Of a stretch of 64,000 nt of DNA, positions 9,039 to 19,256 are shown piece by piece; position 1 is the stretch's first letter, and each line of letters starts with the position of its first letter. Made by a program: the position numbers and the translations under genes. The stretch covers positions 313,393-377,392 of the forward strand of contig NZ_LN812103.1 of the NCBI RefSeq assembly GCF_000942395.1. The letters are read 5' to 3'. Source of the DNA: Risungbinella massiliensis (GTDB lineage Bacteria; Bacillota; Bacilli; Thermoactinomycetales; Thermoactinomycetaceae). The notes below the pieces were generated by a model. That model had not been told where the DNA came from. It saw only the letters and a list, made by a program, of their open reading frames with translations, and did not search any database.

Positions 9039-9296
9039 TGCTTCCTCTCCTTCGGAAAACAAATATAGCATATCGGGTAAGTCGAAAAAATGTAGAAAGG
9101 AATGTTTGAGTGGGATTATAATATAGAAGTTCTTATGCTCCAATGAAAAGATCTATTTACAAGAATCTTATTGTCAGAAGGAGATCTAGGTTTTATTCAA
9201 TAGAGATAAAGATATTTATATTATTTTTAAAATCTATCAGTACTTACAAAAAAATAGGAACAGTTTGATAAAAACAACAAGAGAGTGGTTTTCAAT

Positions 9297-10754
9297 ATGA
9301 AGAAAAAATTTGTGCTATTAGCACCATTTATAGTGATTGCAATATGTGCCGTGTTATTTGTATATCGGAATATTTTTGTAATAGAACCGGCATTTGCTGA
9401 GTTACAAGAGGATGCGAAGGAGTTTATCCCAAGTGGAGTAAGAATGTTAGCTCAAGACCCAGAACAAAATCTATCTATGTGGGATTTAGACGGGGATCAG
9501 AAAAAAGAGGGAATTGCGGTTTACGAGTATCCAGCTACAAAACAAAAAGAGATCCTTGTAATGAAAAAGAAGGTAATAGGATATGAGGTTACCAAGACGC
9601 CTGTAAATGTACAGGACGAGGTCAAAGAAGTAAAGGTACAAGATTTATCTGGAGATAAAATTCCGGAAATTACGCTTATTCGGGAATCGAGACAAGAAGG
9701 AATGCAGCCACCTTATTTTAGAGATAAAGTGAGTCAAAATGCATTTATCCTTACCATGAATCCAAAATCGCCTACACTAGGCTTTCAACAGATTGCATAC
9801 GTAAAAGGAACTACCATATTCCAAACAGATCTAGATCATAACCAGATAGAAGAATTAGTAGTGCTGGAGATGACGAGTTATCCAGAATATGAAGATGGGG
9901 ATTATCAACCTGGTAAAGCAAAAGCAAAGTTACTTCAATTGAAGGACAATCAGTTGACTACGATTCAAGAGATAGACTTGGGAGAGCTTAATGCCATCTA
10001 TTCTCACTTAGGAAAGATCGATAGTAGTGGGCGCAAAGGTATTGTGGTTGCAAAACCATATGGAAACGATCAGGAAGTAGATGATAGAGGTGCATATAAT
10101 GTTTTGGTTATGCAAGACGGGAAGCTAATGGACCTTTTGGAAACTACTTCGTTTAGAATAGACAATATTTCATTTAAAGATATGTTGGACATAAATAAAG
10201 ACGATATTTTAGATATTCCAGTTTTTACATATGAAGGTACAGGACCTAAGTTTGAATTTACTACTCCAATTGTTCACTGGTATAACTTTACTGCAGATAA
10301 TCAAAGGATTAAAGTAGCCGAGTCTGTAACGGGACTAGGGTTCGACTGGGTTATTCCAAGCAGTTGGGAAAACTTAGCGCTTAAGCAACATAGAGACGCA
10401 ACTTCAACATATTTTGGTTCATGTTTGACTATTAATCCAGAAAAAATAGAAATGATGTGTCTTTATATAACTAAGAAACAAGATATATCCTATTTTAGTG
10501 AGTATGAGTATCATGTTCTGGATACATACCAAGATTACATTGTTATAGGATATATGAATCAATTAGATGCTAGCATAGCGAACAATTATCCACAAACAAA
10601 CAAGGTGTTAAAAGAACAACTTAATTTAAAAAACCAAATGTTGTTATGGGGTGAATCGGAGCGAAAGATTGCAATGAAAACATTTGAAGAAATATTAAAA
10701 CACAGTGCGATTATGAACCCTCATGGCGAAGGTCTCTACGAGGATGACCTATAA
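9297..10754 (+). CDS. membrane-anchored protein with VCBS/FG-GAP-like repeats (paralog 2)
   Basis: A 485-residue homolog of the protein at 6599: same N-terminal anchor (about residues 5-22), same Asp-rich loops (WDLDGDQKKEG, DLSGDKIPEI, DLDHNQIEE, DINKDDILDIP) and similar C-terminal domain. The ATG at 9297 is preferred over the in-frame GTG at 9285; the ribosome site GAGAGTGG is weak. The two paralogs are separated only by the oppositely oriented Fic module, so a tandem duplication was probably split by that insertion. Function unknown. Confidence 0.72.
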   Translation: MKKKFVLLAPFIVIAICAVLFVYRNIFVIEPAFAELQEDAKEFIPSGVRMLAQDPEQNLSMWDLDGDQKKEGIAVYEYPATKQKEILVMKKKVIGYEVTKTPVNVQDEVKEVKVQDLSGDKIPEITLIRESRQEGMQPPYFRDKVSQNAFILTMNPKSPTLGFQQIAYVKGTTIFQTDLDHNQIEELVVLEMTSYPEYEDGDYQPGKAKAKLLQLKDNQLTTIQEIDLGELNAIYSHLGKIDSSGRKGIVVAKPYGNDQEVDDRGAYNVLVMQDGKLMDLLETTSFRIDNISFKDMLDINKDDILDIPVFTYEGTGPKFEFTTPIVHWYNFTADNQRIKVAESVTGLGFDWVIPSSWENLALKQHRDATSTYFGSCLTINPEKIEMMCLYITKKQDISYFSEYEYHVLDTYQDYIVIGYMNQLDASIANNYPQTNKVLKEQLNLKNQMLLWGESERKIAMKTFEEILKHSAIMNPHGEGLYEDDL

Positions 10755-10774
10755 CTTCGTATAATCAGTCCACC

Positions 10775-10810
10775 CACCCGATCACAAAATGTGATGCGGG
10801 TTTTTTTGTG
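10775..10810 (+). terminator. terminator of paralog 2
   Basis: CCCGATCACA pairs with TGTGATGCGGG (one bulge), followed by seven Ts. Confidence 0.8.
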
Positions 10811-10855
10811 TATTATCCAGCATAAACGCACATCCTAAGCAAGACTCCCTGTTCA

Positions 10856-10883
10856 TTGACAATTATTCCGGATGGTGTATGAT
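10856..10883 (+). promoter_or_regulatory. sigma-A promoter of the pdh operon
   Basis: TTGACA at 10856-10861 and TATGAT at 10878-10883 with a 16-base spacer. This leaves a leader of about 150 bases before pdhA. Confidence 0.7.
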
Positions 10884-10889
10884 AGTTCT

Positions 10890-12146
<1,257 letters not shown>

Positions 12147-12149
12147 TCC

Positions 12150-13127
12150 ATGGCAACAATGACAATGGTAAAAGCCATTAATGATGCAATGCGTGTGGCT
12201 TTAGAAAAAGATCCTAACGTACTCCTTTTCGGGGAAGACGTAGGGAAAAACGGTGGGGTTTTCCGTGCATCAGAAGGTCTTCAAGCACAATTTGGCGCAG
12301 ACCGTGTAATGGATACACCACTTGCTGAGTCCGGTATTGGTGGACTTGCTCTGGGTCTTGGGATGCAAGGTTTCCGTCCTATTGCCGAGGTCCAATTTAT
12401 CGGGTTTATCTATGAAGTATTGGATTCCATTGTGAACCAAGCACCTCGTATGCGTTACCGTACAGGAGGTCGCTTTACTTCTCCAATCGTGTTCCGTACT
12501 CCGTTTGGTGCTGGGGTTAAAACTCCTGAGTTCCATGGAGATAGCTTGGAAGGTACCATTGCACAAACTCCTGGGATCAAAGTAGTAATTCCTTCGAATC
12601 CATACGATGCAAAAGGTCTGCTCTTGTCTGCGATTAAAGACAATGACCCTGTCTTCTTTATGGAACACTTGAAGTTGTACTTCTCTGCAAAAGGCGAAGT
12701 ACCAGAAGGTGAATACTACGTTCCACTAGGTAAAGCAAACGTAGCTCGTGAAGGGAAAGATGTTACGGTTATTACCTATGGAGCGATGGTTCACACTGCG
12801 CTCAAAGCAGCAGAACTTGCTGAAAAAGAAGGTCACTCCATTGAAGTAATCGACCTTCGTACGGTTAGCCCAATCGATATCGATACGATCGTAGAGTCGG
12901 TTGAGAAAACCAACCGTGCGATTGTACTGACGGAAGCTCCTCAACAAGCTGGGGTAGCTGCAGAAGTAATCGCGCAAATCAATGAGAAAGCATTGCTAAG
13001 CCTAGAAGCTCCAGTCGTTCGACTTACTGGACCTAATACTCACATGCCTTTCCCACTGCTTGAGGATCAATGGCTCCACAATCCACAATCTGTGGCAAAA
13101 GCAGTAAAAGACCTCATGAATTTCTAA
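12150..13127 (+). CDS. pdhB: pyruvate dehydrogenase E1 component, beta subunit
   Basis: The 325-residue beta subunit completes the E1 active site. It carries the typical start [13 protein letters not shown], the [13 protein letters not shown] motif, and the C-terminal transketolase domain ([25 protein letters not shown]). A GGAGGGG Shine-Dalgarno at the end of pdhA drives it. It is 58% or so similar in layout to the bkd-type beta subunit at 57770, as judged by shared motifs only. Confidence 0.97.
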   Translation: MATMTMVKAINDAMRVALEKDPNVLLFGEDVGKNGGVFRASEGLQAQFGADRVMDTPLAESGIGGLALGLGMQGFRPIAEVQFIGFIYEVLDSIVNQAPRMRYRTGGRFTSPIVFRTPFGAGVKTPEFHGDSLEGTIAQTPGIKVVIPSNPYDAKGLLLSAIKDNDPVFFMEHLKLYFSAKGEVPEGEYYVPLGKANVAREGKDVTVITYGAMVHTALKAAELAEKEGHSIEVIDLRTVSPIDIDTIVESVEKTNRAIVLTEAPQQAGVAAEVIAQINEKALLSLEAPVVRLTGPNTHMPFPLLEDQWLHNPQSVAKAVKDLMNF

Positions 13128-13410
13128 AAGCATAGTTCGTTATTCTAGAGCGGTGGTTGCCTGTGGTACCACCGCCTAGCATATGAGTTTAGCGTTTCGC
13201 TTAGAAAGGTGTGCGTTGGAGGGTAATGAACCCTGCTTTGCGATAGGTACACACTTATTGGAAGCCAGAATATCGATATTTCGTGCTTTTTTACGTAGGC
13301 TGTACCAGATGTGTAAAGATGTGTTAGCGAAATTACGAAATAGAGGCAAGGCCATACCAAATACGTCAATAGTACGATCACAGTTTGATACATGTAGGGA
13401 GGAAATAAGC
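13128..13410 (+). other. 283-base gap inside the pdh operon with a hairpin
   Basis: This gap is unusually long for a pdh operon. GCGGTGGT (about 13151-13158) pairs with ACCACCGC (13169-13176) without a T-run. An open frame in phase with pdhC runs back through the gap, but it does not resemble an E2 N-terminus and is not annotated. The space may hold an internal promoter or an mRNA processing site; I could not pick a convincing -35/-10 pair. Confidence 0.4.
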
Positions 13411-14712
13411 GTGGCAGCATTTGAATTTAAGTTGCCGGACGTGGGAGAAGGTATCCACGAAGGTGAAATCGTAAAGTTGCTCGTCAAAGAAGGCGACAAG
13501 ATTGAAGAGTTCGAGCCATTTGCGGAAGTACAAACGGACAAAGCAGTAGTAGAGATTCCTTCTCCTGTTACTGGTGTAGTAAAACAATTGAAAGTAGCTG
13601 AAGGGGAAGTAGCTCTCGTTCATTCTACTATCGCTGTAATTGATATTGAAGGCGATGCTCCTGTAGATCCACATGCTCCTGCTGAAGAAGAGCCTGGTGC
13701 AGAAGTGGTAAAACAAGAAATTGCAAAACAAGAAGCTCAGGAAACAGCAGCTCCAGCACCTGCAGCTGAATCTACTGAGAAAAAACGCGTTCTAGCGATG
13801 CCATCTGTGCGGAAATTGGCTCGTGAACTCGGCGTCGACATTACGAAAGTGACTGGCTCTGCGAAACATGGCCGAATCACTGCGGAAGATGTAGAGAAAT
13901 TTGCAGCTGATGGCGAAGAAACTCGTATAACAGAAGCTCCAAAAGAAGAAGAAAAAGTGGCAGCACCAGCAAAAACTGAACCAGCAGCACCAACCGCAGT
14001 TGTAGCAGGTGGACAAGAAGAGCGTATTCCACTCAAAGGAATTCGCAAAACGATCTCCCGTCGTATGGTGGAAAGCCGCCAAACTTCTGCACACATCACT
14101 TTGATGGATGAAGTAGATGTGACCGAGTTGATCGAACTTCGCAAATGGGGTAAAGAACAAGCTGCCAACCGTGGCGTGAAACTTACCTATTTGCCTTTCA
14201 TCATGAAAGCGGTAGTCGGTGCTTTGCGTGACTTCCCAACATTGAACGCTTCCATCGACGCAGAGAACGAAGAGATTGTGATCAAGAAGTACTACCATAT
14301 CGGAATGGCAGCAGCTACCGACAATGGTCTGATGGTTCCAGTATTGAAAGATGCAGATCGCAAATCAATCTTTGATCTAGCTGGAGAACTTACTGACAAA
14401 GCAGTTCGTGCACGTGACATGAAACTGGCTCCAGATGAACTCAAAGGTAGCACCTTTACCATCTCTAGCCTTGGAAACATGGGCGGAACTTTCTTTACGC
14501 CAATTATTAACCAACCAGAAGTTGCGATCTTGGGCGTGGGCGCAATCAAAGAAAAACCAGTTGTCCACAACGGAGAAGTTGCAGTTCGTTCCATCCTCCA
14601 CCTCTCGCTCTCGGTGGATCATCGACTCATCGACGGAGATGTTGCAGCACGCTTCCTGACCCGTCTGAAGAGCCTATTGGAGAGCCCAAATCTATTGATG
14701 ATGGAGATGTGA
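13411..14712 (+). CDS. pdhC: dihydrolipoyl acetyltransferase (E2 of pyruvate dehydrogenase)
   Basis: Forms the core of the complex and transfers the acetyl group to CoA. One lipoyl domain spans residues 1-80 with the lipoylated Lys44 in VQTDKAV; then an Ala/Pro/Glu-rich linker, an E3-binding domain (VRKLARELGVD... GRITAEDV), a second linker and the catalytic domain ending in DHRLIDGD. The start is GTG at 13411 after GGGAGG, because the protein then begins at the canonical FELKLPDVGEG-type sequence; the open frame upstream is not part of it. Length 433 residues. Confidence 0.95.
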   Translation: MAAFEFKLPDVGEGIHEGEIVKLLVKEGDKIEEFEPFAEVQTDKAVVEIPSPVTGVVKQLKVAEGEVALVHSTIAVIDIEGDAPVDPHAPAEEEPGAEVVKQEIAKQEAQETAAPAPAAESTEKKRVLAMPSVRKLARELGVDITKVTGSAKHGRITAEDVEKFAADGEETRITEAPKEEEKVAAPAKTEPAAPTAVVAGGQEERIPLKGIRKTISRRMVESRQTSAHITLMDEVDVTELIELRKWGKEQAANRGVKLTYLPFIMKAVVGALRDFPTLNASIDAENEEIVIKKYYHIGMAAATDNGLMVPVLKDADRKSIFDLAGELTDKAVRARDMKLAPDELKGSTFTISSLGNMGGTFFTPIINQPEVAILGVGAIKEKPVVHNGEVAVRSILHLSLSVDHRLIDGDVAARFLTRLKSLLESPNLLMMEM

Positions 14713-14716
14713 TCAA

Positions 14717-16141
14717 ATGGTAGTAGGAGATTTAGCACAAGAAGTAGACGTATTGGTTGTCGGTGCCGGTCCTGGTGGATATGTAGCAGCGATCCGTGCA
14801 GCTCAATTGGGTAAAAGTGTTACGATCGTAGATAAAGATGAATTGGGTGGAGTATGTCTGAACCGTGGATGTATCCCATCCAAAGCAATCATCAGCGCTT
14901 CAGAGCGTTTTCAACACATCCGCGAAGCAGAAGAAGTGGGCTTGGAAGTAACTGGTGAGATTAAAGTTCAAATGGCAAAATTGATGGAGTGGAAAAATGG
15001 CGTAGTCAAGAAATTGACCGGCGGTGTAAAAGGGCTCCTCAAAGGAAATGGCGTAGACATCGTATCCGGAGATGTATTCTTCTCTGACAGTAAAACGGCT
15101 CGTGTCGTTACTGATACTTCTAGCCAATCCTATAAATTCAACCAATGTATCATTGCGACTGGCTCTCGTCCTGCTGAACTGCCCATTCTTCCTTTTGATC
15201 AAAAACGCATTCTTTCTTCCACCGAAGCATTGAACTTGCAAGAAGTACCAAACAAACTGATTGTTGTAGGTGGTGGTTACATTGGTCTAGAGCTAGGTAC
15301 TGCTTATGCAAAACTAGGCGCTGAAGTAACCATTCTCGAAGGAACCAAGTCTCTGTTGCCAGGTACCGATGCAGCTCTGACCAAAATGGTAACTCGTAAG
15401 CTCAAAAAATTGGGTGTAACTGTCATTACCGAAGCAATGGTTGAAGGTGGAGAAAACAAGGGTGACTCCGTCGAAGTAAAAGCTACTGTCAAAGGCGAAC
15501 AAAAAACCTTTACAGCAGACTATGCTTTGGTTTCTATCGGTCGTAAGCCAAACACAGAAGAGATTGGTCTCGATATCTTAGGTGTCGAAACCGATGAGCG
15601 TGGATTTATTAAAATCGACAACCAATGCAAAACAACCGCAGCTGACATCTATGCGATCGGTGACTGTGCTGGTGGATATCTTCTTGCACACAAAGCAAGT
15701 TACGAAGGAAAAATTGCCGCAGAAGTGATCGCAGGTAAAAACAGTGCCATCGACTTCCAAGCAATGCCTTTTGTTATCTTCTCTGATCCAGAGATTGCAT
15801 ACACGGGATTAACCGAAGACCAAGCAAAAGAAGAAGGATACGAGCCAATCGTAAGCCGTTTCGCTTTTGCTGCCAATGGTCGTGCACTATCGCTTAACAA
15901 CGCAGATGGTTTCTACCAAATCGTTGCAGACAAAGAGACTAAGCAAGTACTTGGTGTTCAGATCGTAGGTCCAGAAGCATCCACTCTCATTTCGGAAGCA
16001 GTATTAGCCATTGAAATGGGTGCGAATGCAGAAGATATCGAGCTAACCATTCATCCTCACCCTACTTTGGGCGAAGTAGCGATGGAAGCAGCTGAAGGTA
16101 TCTTTGGTCATGCGATTCATTCAGTGAATAAAAAACGGTAA
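14717..16141 (+). CDS. pdhD: dihydrolipoyl dehydrogenase (E3)
   Basis: FAD flavoprotein that reoxidises dihydrolipoamide with NAD. Visible motifs are the FAD-binding GAGPGGYVAAIRAAQLG, the redox disulfide CLNRGC at about residues 46-51 (most relatives have Val in place of this Arg), the NAD-binding GGGYIGLELG and the C-terminal His-Glu pair HPHPTLGE. The start MVVGD matches B. subtilis PdhD. It is the last gene of pdhABCD and the only E3 seen here, so it probably also serves the bkd-type operon. Confidence 0.97.
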   Translation: MVVGDLAQEVDVLVVGAGPGGYVAAIRAAQLGKSVTIVDKDELGGVCLNRGCIPSKAIISASERFQHIREAEEVGLEVTGEIKVQMAKLMEWKNGVVKKLTGGVKGLLKGNGVDIVSGDVFFSDSKTARVVTDTSSQSYKFNQCIIATGSRPAELPILPFDQKRILSSTEALNLQEVPNKLIVVGGGYIGLELGTAYAKLGAEVTILEGTKSLLPGTDAALTKMVTRKLKKLGVTVITEAMVEGGENKGDSVEVKATVKGEQKTFTADYALVSIGRKPNTEEIGLDILGVETDERGFIKIDNQCKTTAADIYAIGDCAGGYLLAHKASYEGKIAAEVIAGKNSAIDFQAMPFVIFSDPEIAYTGLTEDQAKEEGYEPIVSRFAFAANGRALSLNNADGFYQIVADKETKQVLGVQIVGPEASTLISEAVLAIEMGANAEDIELTIHPHPTLGEVAMEAAEGIFGHAIHSVNKKR

Positions 16142-16146
16142 ATTAG

Positions 16147-16184
16147 AAAACCCTTCACTTTATTTCAGAAGTGAGGGGTTTTTT
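16147..16184 (+). terminator. terminator of the pdh operon
   Basis: AACCCTTCACTT pairs with AAGTGAGGGGTT (one wobble), followed by TTTTT. Confidence 0.85.
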
Positions 16185-16317
16185 AAAAAAGCATCGGCTT
16201 TTGGGGACAAGGCGAGGCGCTTGCAACCGTGTTACTATCATATAAATACTAATACTTGTCCCTTTTCTTATTAACAGACTAACGAAACCCCAGTACATAT
16301 TCGTCTATGTATTCCTA

Positions 16318-16539
16318 ATGTTTTTTGCTCACAATATTTACATGACAACGCATAATGTGCGATTTTTGCCCATTAATCCTAAAGCAAAAATCGATGTTTT
16401 GGTGGAGTGTGACTATTTTGATTCTCGTAGAGAAGCTCAACACTATTATGATCGTCATAAGAAATGGAACCTAGCGAAAGTGAGTCGCTTAGATCGAGTT
16501 CGTGATGGAAGAGCTTTTGAGCATTGGGATTATGATTAG
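16318..16539 (+). CDS. small hypothetical protein
   Basis: A 73-residue charged protein rich in Arg, Asp and aromatic residues, with a clear coding character (DSRREAQHYYDRHKKW near the middle, ending EHWDYD). No family recognised. No good Shine-Dalgarno precedes the ATG at 16318 or the alternative at 16342 (MTTHNV). It lies alone between the pdh terminator and the tetR promoter. Confidence 0.5.
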   Translation: MFFAHNIYMTTHNVRFLPINPKAKIDVLVECDYFDSRREAQHYYDRHKKWNLAKVSRLDRVRDGRAFEHWDYD

Positions 16540-16586
16540 TAAGAAGCTAGTTGCTTGATGATGGAAAGATCATAGTGTAATGTTTA

Positions 16587-16615
16587 TTGCCAATTTATTC
16601 GAATTAGCATACAAT
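16587..16615 (+). promoter_or_regulatory. promoter of the tetR-type gene
   Basis: TTGCCA at 16587 and TACAAT at 16610-16615, spacer 17. Transcription should start at about 16622, inside the operator that follows. Confidence 0.65.
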
Positions 16616-16620
16616 TAAAT

Positions 16621-16642
16621 TGACAGTAAGTGCTGACAGTCA
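16621..16642 (+). promoter_or_regulatory. TetR-type operator, copy 1
   Basis: A 22-bp imperfect palindrome, half-sites TGACAGTAAGT and GCTGACAGTCA (8 of 11 positions symmetric). It covers the expected transcription start of the regulator gene. It is identical at 17 of 22 positions to the site upstream of the MFS gene (17270-17291), which supports one regulator binding both. Confidence 0.65.
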
Positions 16643-16661
16643 CATCAGGAAGGAAGAGAGA

Positions 16662-17252
16662 ATGGGTAGCAGTAAAAATCTTAGTAGTAGTGATAAACTG
16701 TTATTGGCAGCGATCGATTTAATTGCCGAGAAAGGATACAAAGGTGTTTCTACCCAAGAAATTGCTTCGGCAGCGGGTTTAAGCGAAAAGACTCTATTTC
16801 GTCACTTTGGAAGTAAACGAAATCTTTTGGAATCAGCGTTTGACCGTTTTCATTATGCCGAAGAAATGACAAAGCTGTTTAGCGAAAAGCTCGTGTGGGA
16901 TTTGCAAACGGATTTGCTTCTAATTAGCCGAACCTACCATGAAATGATGAATCGCAACCGGAAAATGATTATGATCAGCATTAAGGAAGAAGGGCATTTA
17001 CCTGGATTTCTTGAAAGAACACAAAAGCATCCTCGACAACTGCTGGAAATTTTGACTAATTATTTTAACACGATGTATGAGAAGAAAAAGTTAATTCAAA
17101 CAGACCCACAGTTGCAGGCAATGTTATTTATGATGATGCACTTTGGCGCTTTTATGAACAACTTAGATGCCAACACCAATTTTTCAACCATATCACTAGA
17201 GGCATTTATAACAGAGAGTGTGCAGACATTTGCTAGGGCTTTAACTCCCTAG
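16662..17252 (+). CDS. TetR family transcriptional regulator
   Basis: A 196-residue repressor with an N-terminal helix-turn-helix of the TetR/AcrR type (IAEKGYKGVSTQEIASAAGLSEKTLFRHFGSK, given here as the region around residues 18-48) and a divergent ligand-binding C-terminal domain. The ATG at 16662 follows GGAAGGAAG; an in-frame TTG at 16620 lies inside the operator and is rejected. It sits directly before an MFS exporter and shares an operator sequence with it, so it most likely represses itself and the exporter until a drug-like ligand binds. Confidence 0.88.
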   Translation: MGSSKNLSSSDKLLLAAIDLIAEKGYKGVSTQEIASAAGLSEKTLFRHFGSKRNLLESAFDRFHYAEEMTKLFSEKLVWDLQTDLLLISRTYHEMMNRNRKMIMISIKEEGHLPGFLERTQKHPRQLLEILTNYFNTMYEKKKLIQTDPQLQAMLFMMMHFGAFMNNLDANTNFSTISLEAFITESVQTFARALTP

Positions 17253-17269
17253 TTTTTTGTAAAGTAGAA

Positions 17270-17291
17270 TGTCAGTCAGTACAGACGGTCA
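17270..17291 (+). promoter_or_regulatory. TetR-type operator, copy 2
   Basis: A 22-bp imperfect palindrome, half-sites TGTCAGTCAGT and ACAGACGGTCA, overlapping a possible -10 (TAGAAT at 17265-17270) of the MFS gene. It matches copy 1 at 17 of 22 positions. Confidence 0.65.
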
Positions 17292-17320
17292 AGATTTGGA
17301 ACGAAAGGTGGTTATCGAGT

Positions 17321-18700
17321 TTGCAGGTCGAAGGCTCAAATCAAATAGGAGAGAAATTAATACGTATTTTGATGTTTACTCTGGCTCTATCAGCAATGAA
17401 CGTGTTGATGTTCAATTTCGTACTTTCTGACATACGTGAAGCTTTTCATCTTACTACTGCACAAGTAAGTTGGGTCACTTCGTCGTATTCTTTGATATAT
17501 GGCATCGGAACTGTCATTTATGGAAAGTTGGCTGATCGATACAAACTCCAAAACTTAGTAACGTATGGATTGGGATTTATGGCCTTTGGTTCGCTAATCG
17601 GTCTTGTGTCCCAAACTTTTTGGATGGTGTTGGTCGGAAGGTGCTTGCAGGCGATCGGAGCAGCAGTCATTCCAGCAACTGCTATGCTAATTCCAGTTCG
17701 ATACTTTGCTCCAGAACGTCGAGGTGCAGCGACAGGAATGGCTTTTGTAGGTTTATCTCTTGGGAGTGCTCTTGGCCCTGTTGTTTCTGCTTTTATTGTA
17801 AGTGTGACACATTGGCGCTGGTTGTTTTGTATCTCTCTGCTCATTTTAATTACTATTCCTTTTTATCGTAAATATCTAAAGGATGAGCAAGAGGGGATAC
17901 CTAGTAATTTTGATTGGATTGGCGGTATGTTGTTAGCTACTACAGTAACATTCCTACTACTAGGTGTTACAAGTGGTATATGGTGGTTTCCAATCTTCGG
18001 CTTGATCACTGGTATAATGTTCGTCCTACGTATTCAATATGTTTCGGAACCGTTTGTTCAACCTATGTTGTTTCGAAATAAAAGCTATACTCTTCGGTTA
18101 ACGATTGCTTTTCTCATAAGTGGAATTGGATTTTCCCTTCATTTTCTAAGTCCATTATTGTTGGCTCATGTACATCAGCTAACACCTAGCTGGATTGGGT
18201 TTGTTATGGTTCCTGCTGCGATAGCCTCCGCCATTTTAGGTAGAAAAGGCGGTAAATTGGCAGATTTGAAAGGAAATTCATTTCTCTTTTTTGTTGCGTC
18301 TGGATCATTAGTGGCTTGCTTTAGCTTGCTTTCCACTTTTATTGGAGTATCTGCTGTATGGATTGCAATCTTTTTGATCTTTGGTAATGTGGGGCAAACA
18401 TTTATGATGATCGCTTTGGCTAACTCCGTATCTATGACCTTGCATAAAGAACAGGCTGGAGTGGGAATGGGACTACTATCCATGATCAACTTCATTGCAG
18501 GAGCAGTGGCTTCAGGCGTTTATGGTAAAGTGGTCGATCTTGGTTCTGATGTTCGATTCAATCCTATCAACTTTTATCCTACCGGCTCTGTTTATAGCAA
18601 TATTTTTCTTGTTCTTACTATGCTACATGTAGGGATTCTGGTGTTTTATTATTTGCAGTTTGGAAAAGTAGAAAGGAAAAGTGTCCCGTTGGAAGGTTAG
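17321..18700 (+). CDS. MFS drug exporter (DHA2/Tet(L)-like, 14-TM type)
   Basis: A 459-residue, highly hydrophobic transporter. Motif A appears as GKLADRY after TM2, motif C-like Gly/Pro-rich sequence as GLSLGSALGPVVSAFI in TM5. The overall pattern resembles Tet(K)/Tet(L) and other DHA2 antiporters that use the proton gradient to expel drugs; the substrate is not predictable. The start is a TTG at 17321 after AAAGGTGG. It is controlled with the preceding TetR gene through the matching operators. Confidence 0.87.
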   Translation: MQVEGSNQIGEKLIRILMFTLALSAMNVLMFNFVLSDIREAFHLTTAQVSWVTSSYSLIYGIGTVIYGKLADRYKLQNLVTYGLGFMAFGSLIGLVSQTFWMVLVGRCLQAIGAAVIPATAMLIPVRYFAPERRGAATGMAFVGLSLGSALGPVVSAFIVSVTHWRWLFCISLLILITIPFYRKYLKDEQEGIPSNFDWIGGMLLATTVTFLLLGVTSGIWWFPIFGLITGIMFVLRIQYVSEPFVQPMLFRNKSYTLRLTIAFLISGIGFSLHFLSPLLLAHVHQLTPSWIGFVMVPAAIASAILGRKGGKLADLKGNSFLFFVASGSLVACFSLLSTFIGVSAVWIAIFLIFGNVGQTFMMIALANSVSMTLHKEQAGVGMGLLSMINFIAGAVASGVYGKVVDLGSDVRFNPINFYPTGSVYSNIFLVLTMLHVGILVFYYLQFGKVERKSVPLEG

Positions 18701-18749
18701 AGGCTGGGTTTCATCATCTGAATATATAGATAAGGAAAGGTGAGGACGA

Positions 18750-19058
18750 ATGATACTAGAAACACTAAGAAAGTATCTTCTTAGTTGGGATGGAGTCAGT
18801 GAGCATGAACATCGTTTTGGAGGAGTAGAATTTCGTTATCAAAATAAAGAATTAGGCCATCTTCATGGAGAGCAACTTGCTGATCTTCCATTCCCTAAAT
18901 CTGTTCGAGATGAACTCATTGAAACAAAACAGGCAGAACCGCATCACGTTCTTCCAAACTCAGGATGGGTAAGTTTTCGAATGAAAGGAGAGGAAGATAT
19001 TCCACACTTGCTAAAGCTGTTTAAAATGCAATATGACAGACTTTCTGCTAAAAGATAA
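18750..19058 (+). CDS. luciferase-like domain protein (DUF5519)
   Basis: A 102-residue small protein matching the DUF5519 family, sometimes labelled 'luciferase domain', with the typical GGVEFRYQNKELGHLHGE and PHHVLPNSGWVSF segments. The His/Gly-rich core is conserved but no enzyme activity is established. A strong GGAAAGGTGAGG precedes the ATG. It may be co-transcribed with the MFS gene 50 bases upstream. Confidence 0.8.
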   Translation: MILETLRKYLLSWDGVSEHEHRFGGVEFRYQNKELGHLHGEQLADLPFPKSVRDELIETKQAEPHHVLPNSGWVSFRMKGEEDIPHLLKLFKMQYDRLSAKR

Positions 19059-19256
19059 TAAAAAAGTACTACTAGCTGGAGATAAGTAGAGATGAACCAA
19101 ATAAAATAATTCACTTGGACAAAGAGGCTATTAGACCTCTTTCGTTGCCAGGCAAAATATAAAATATTTATCAATTTTCTTTTGAGAGAAAAAGAGTCGA
19201 TATAATAATAATTAAAGTAGCGCTCCACCAATTCAGAATATAAGGAGCTGGTATTG

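Noticed and set aside
8923..9126. Plus-strand open frame over the Fic antitoxin
   Set aside because: It is antisense to the antitoxin, has no ribosome site, and shows low-complexity Ser-rich sequence.
13183..13410. In-frame upstream extension of pdhC
   Set aside because: The extra 76 codons do not resemble an E2 N-terminus; the GTG at 13411 has a good ribosome site and gives the canonical start.
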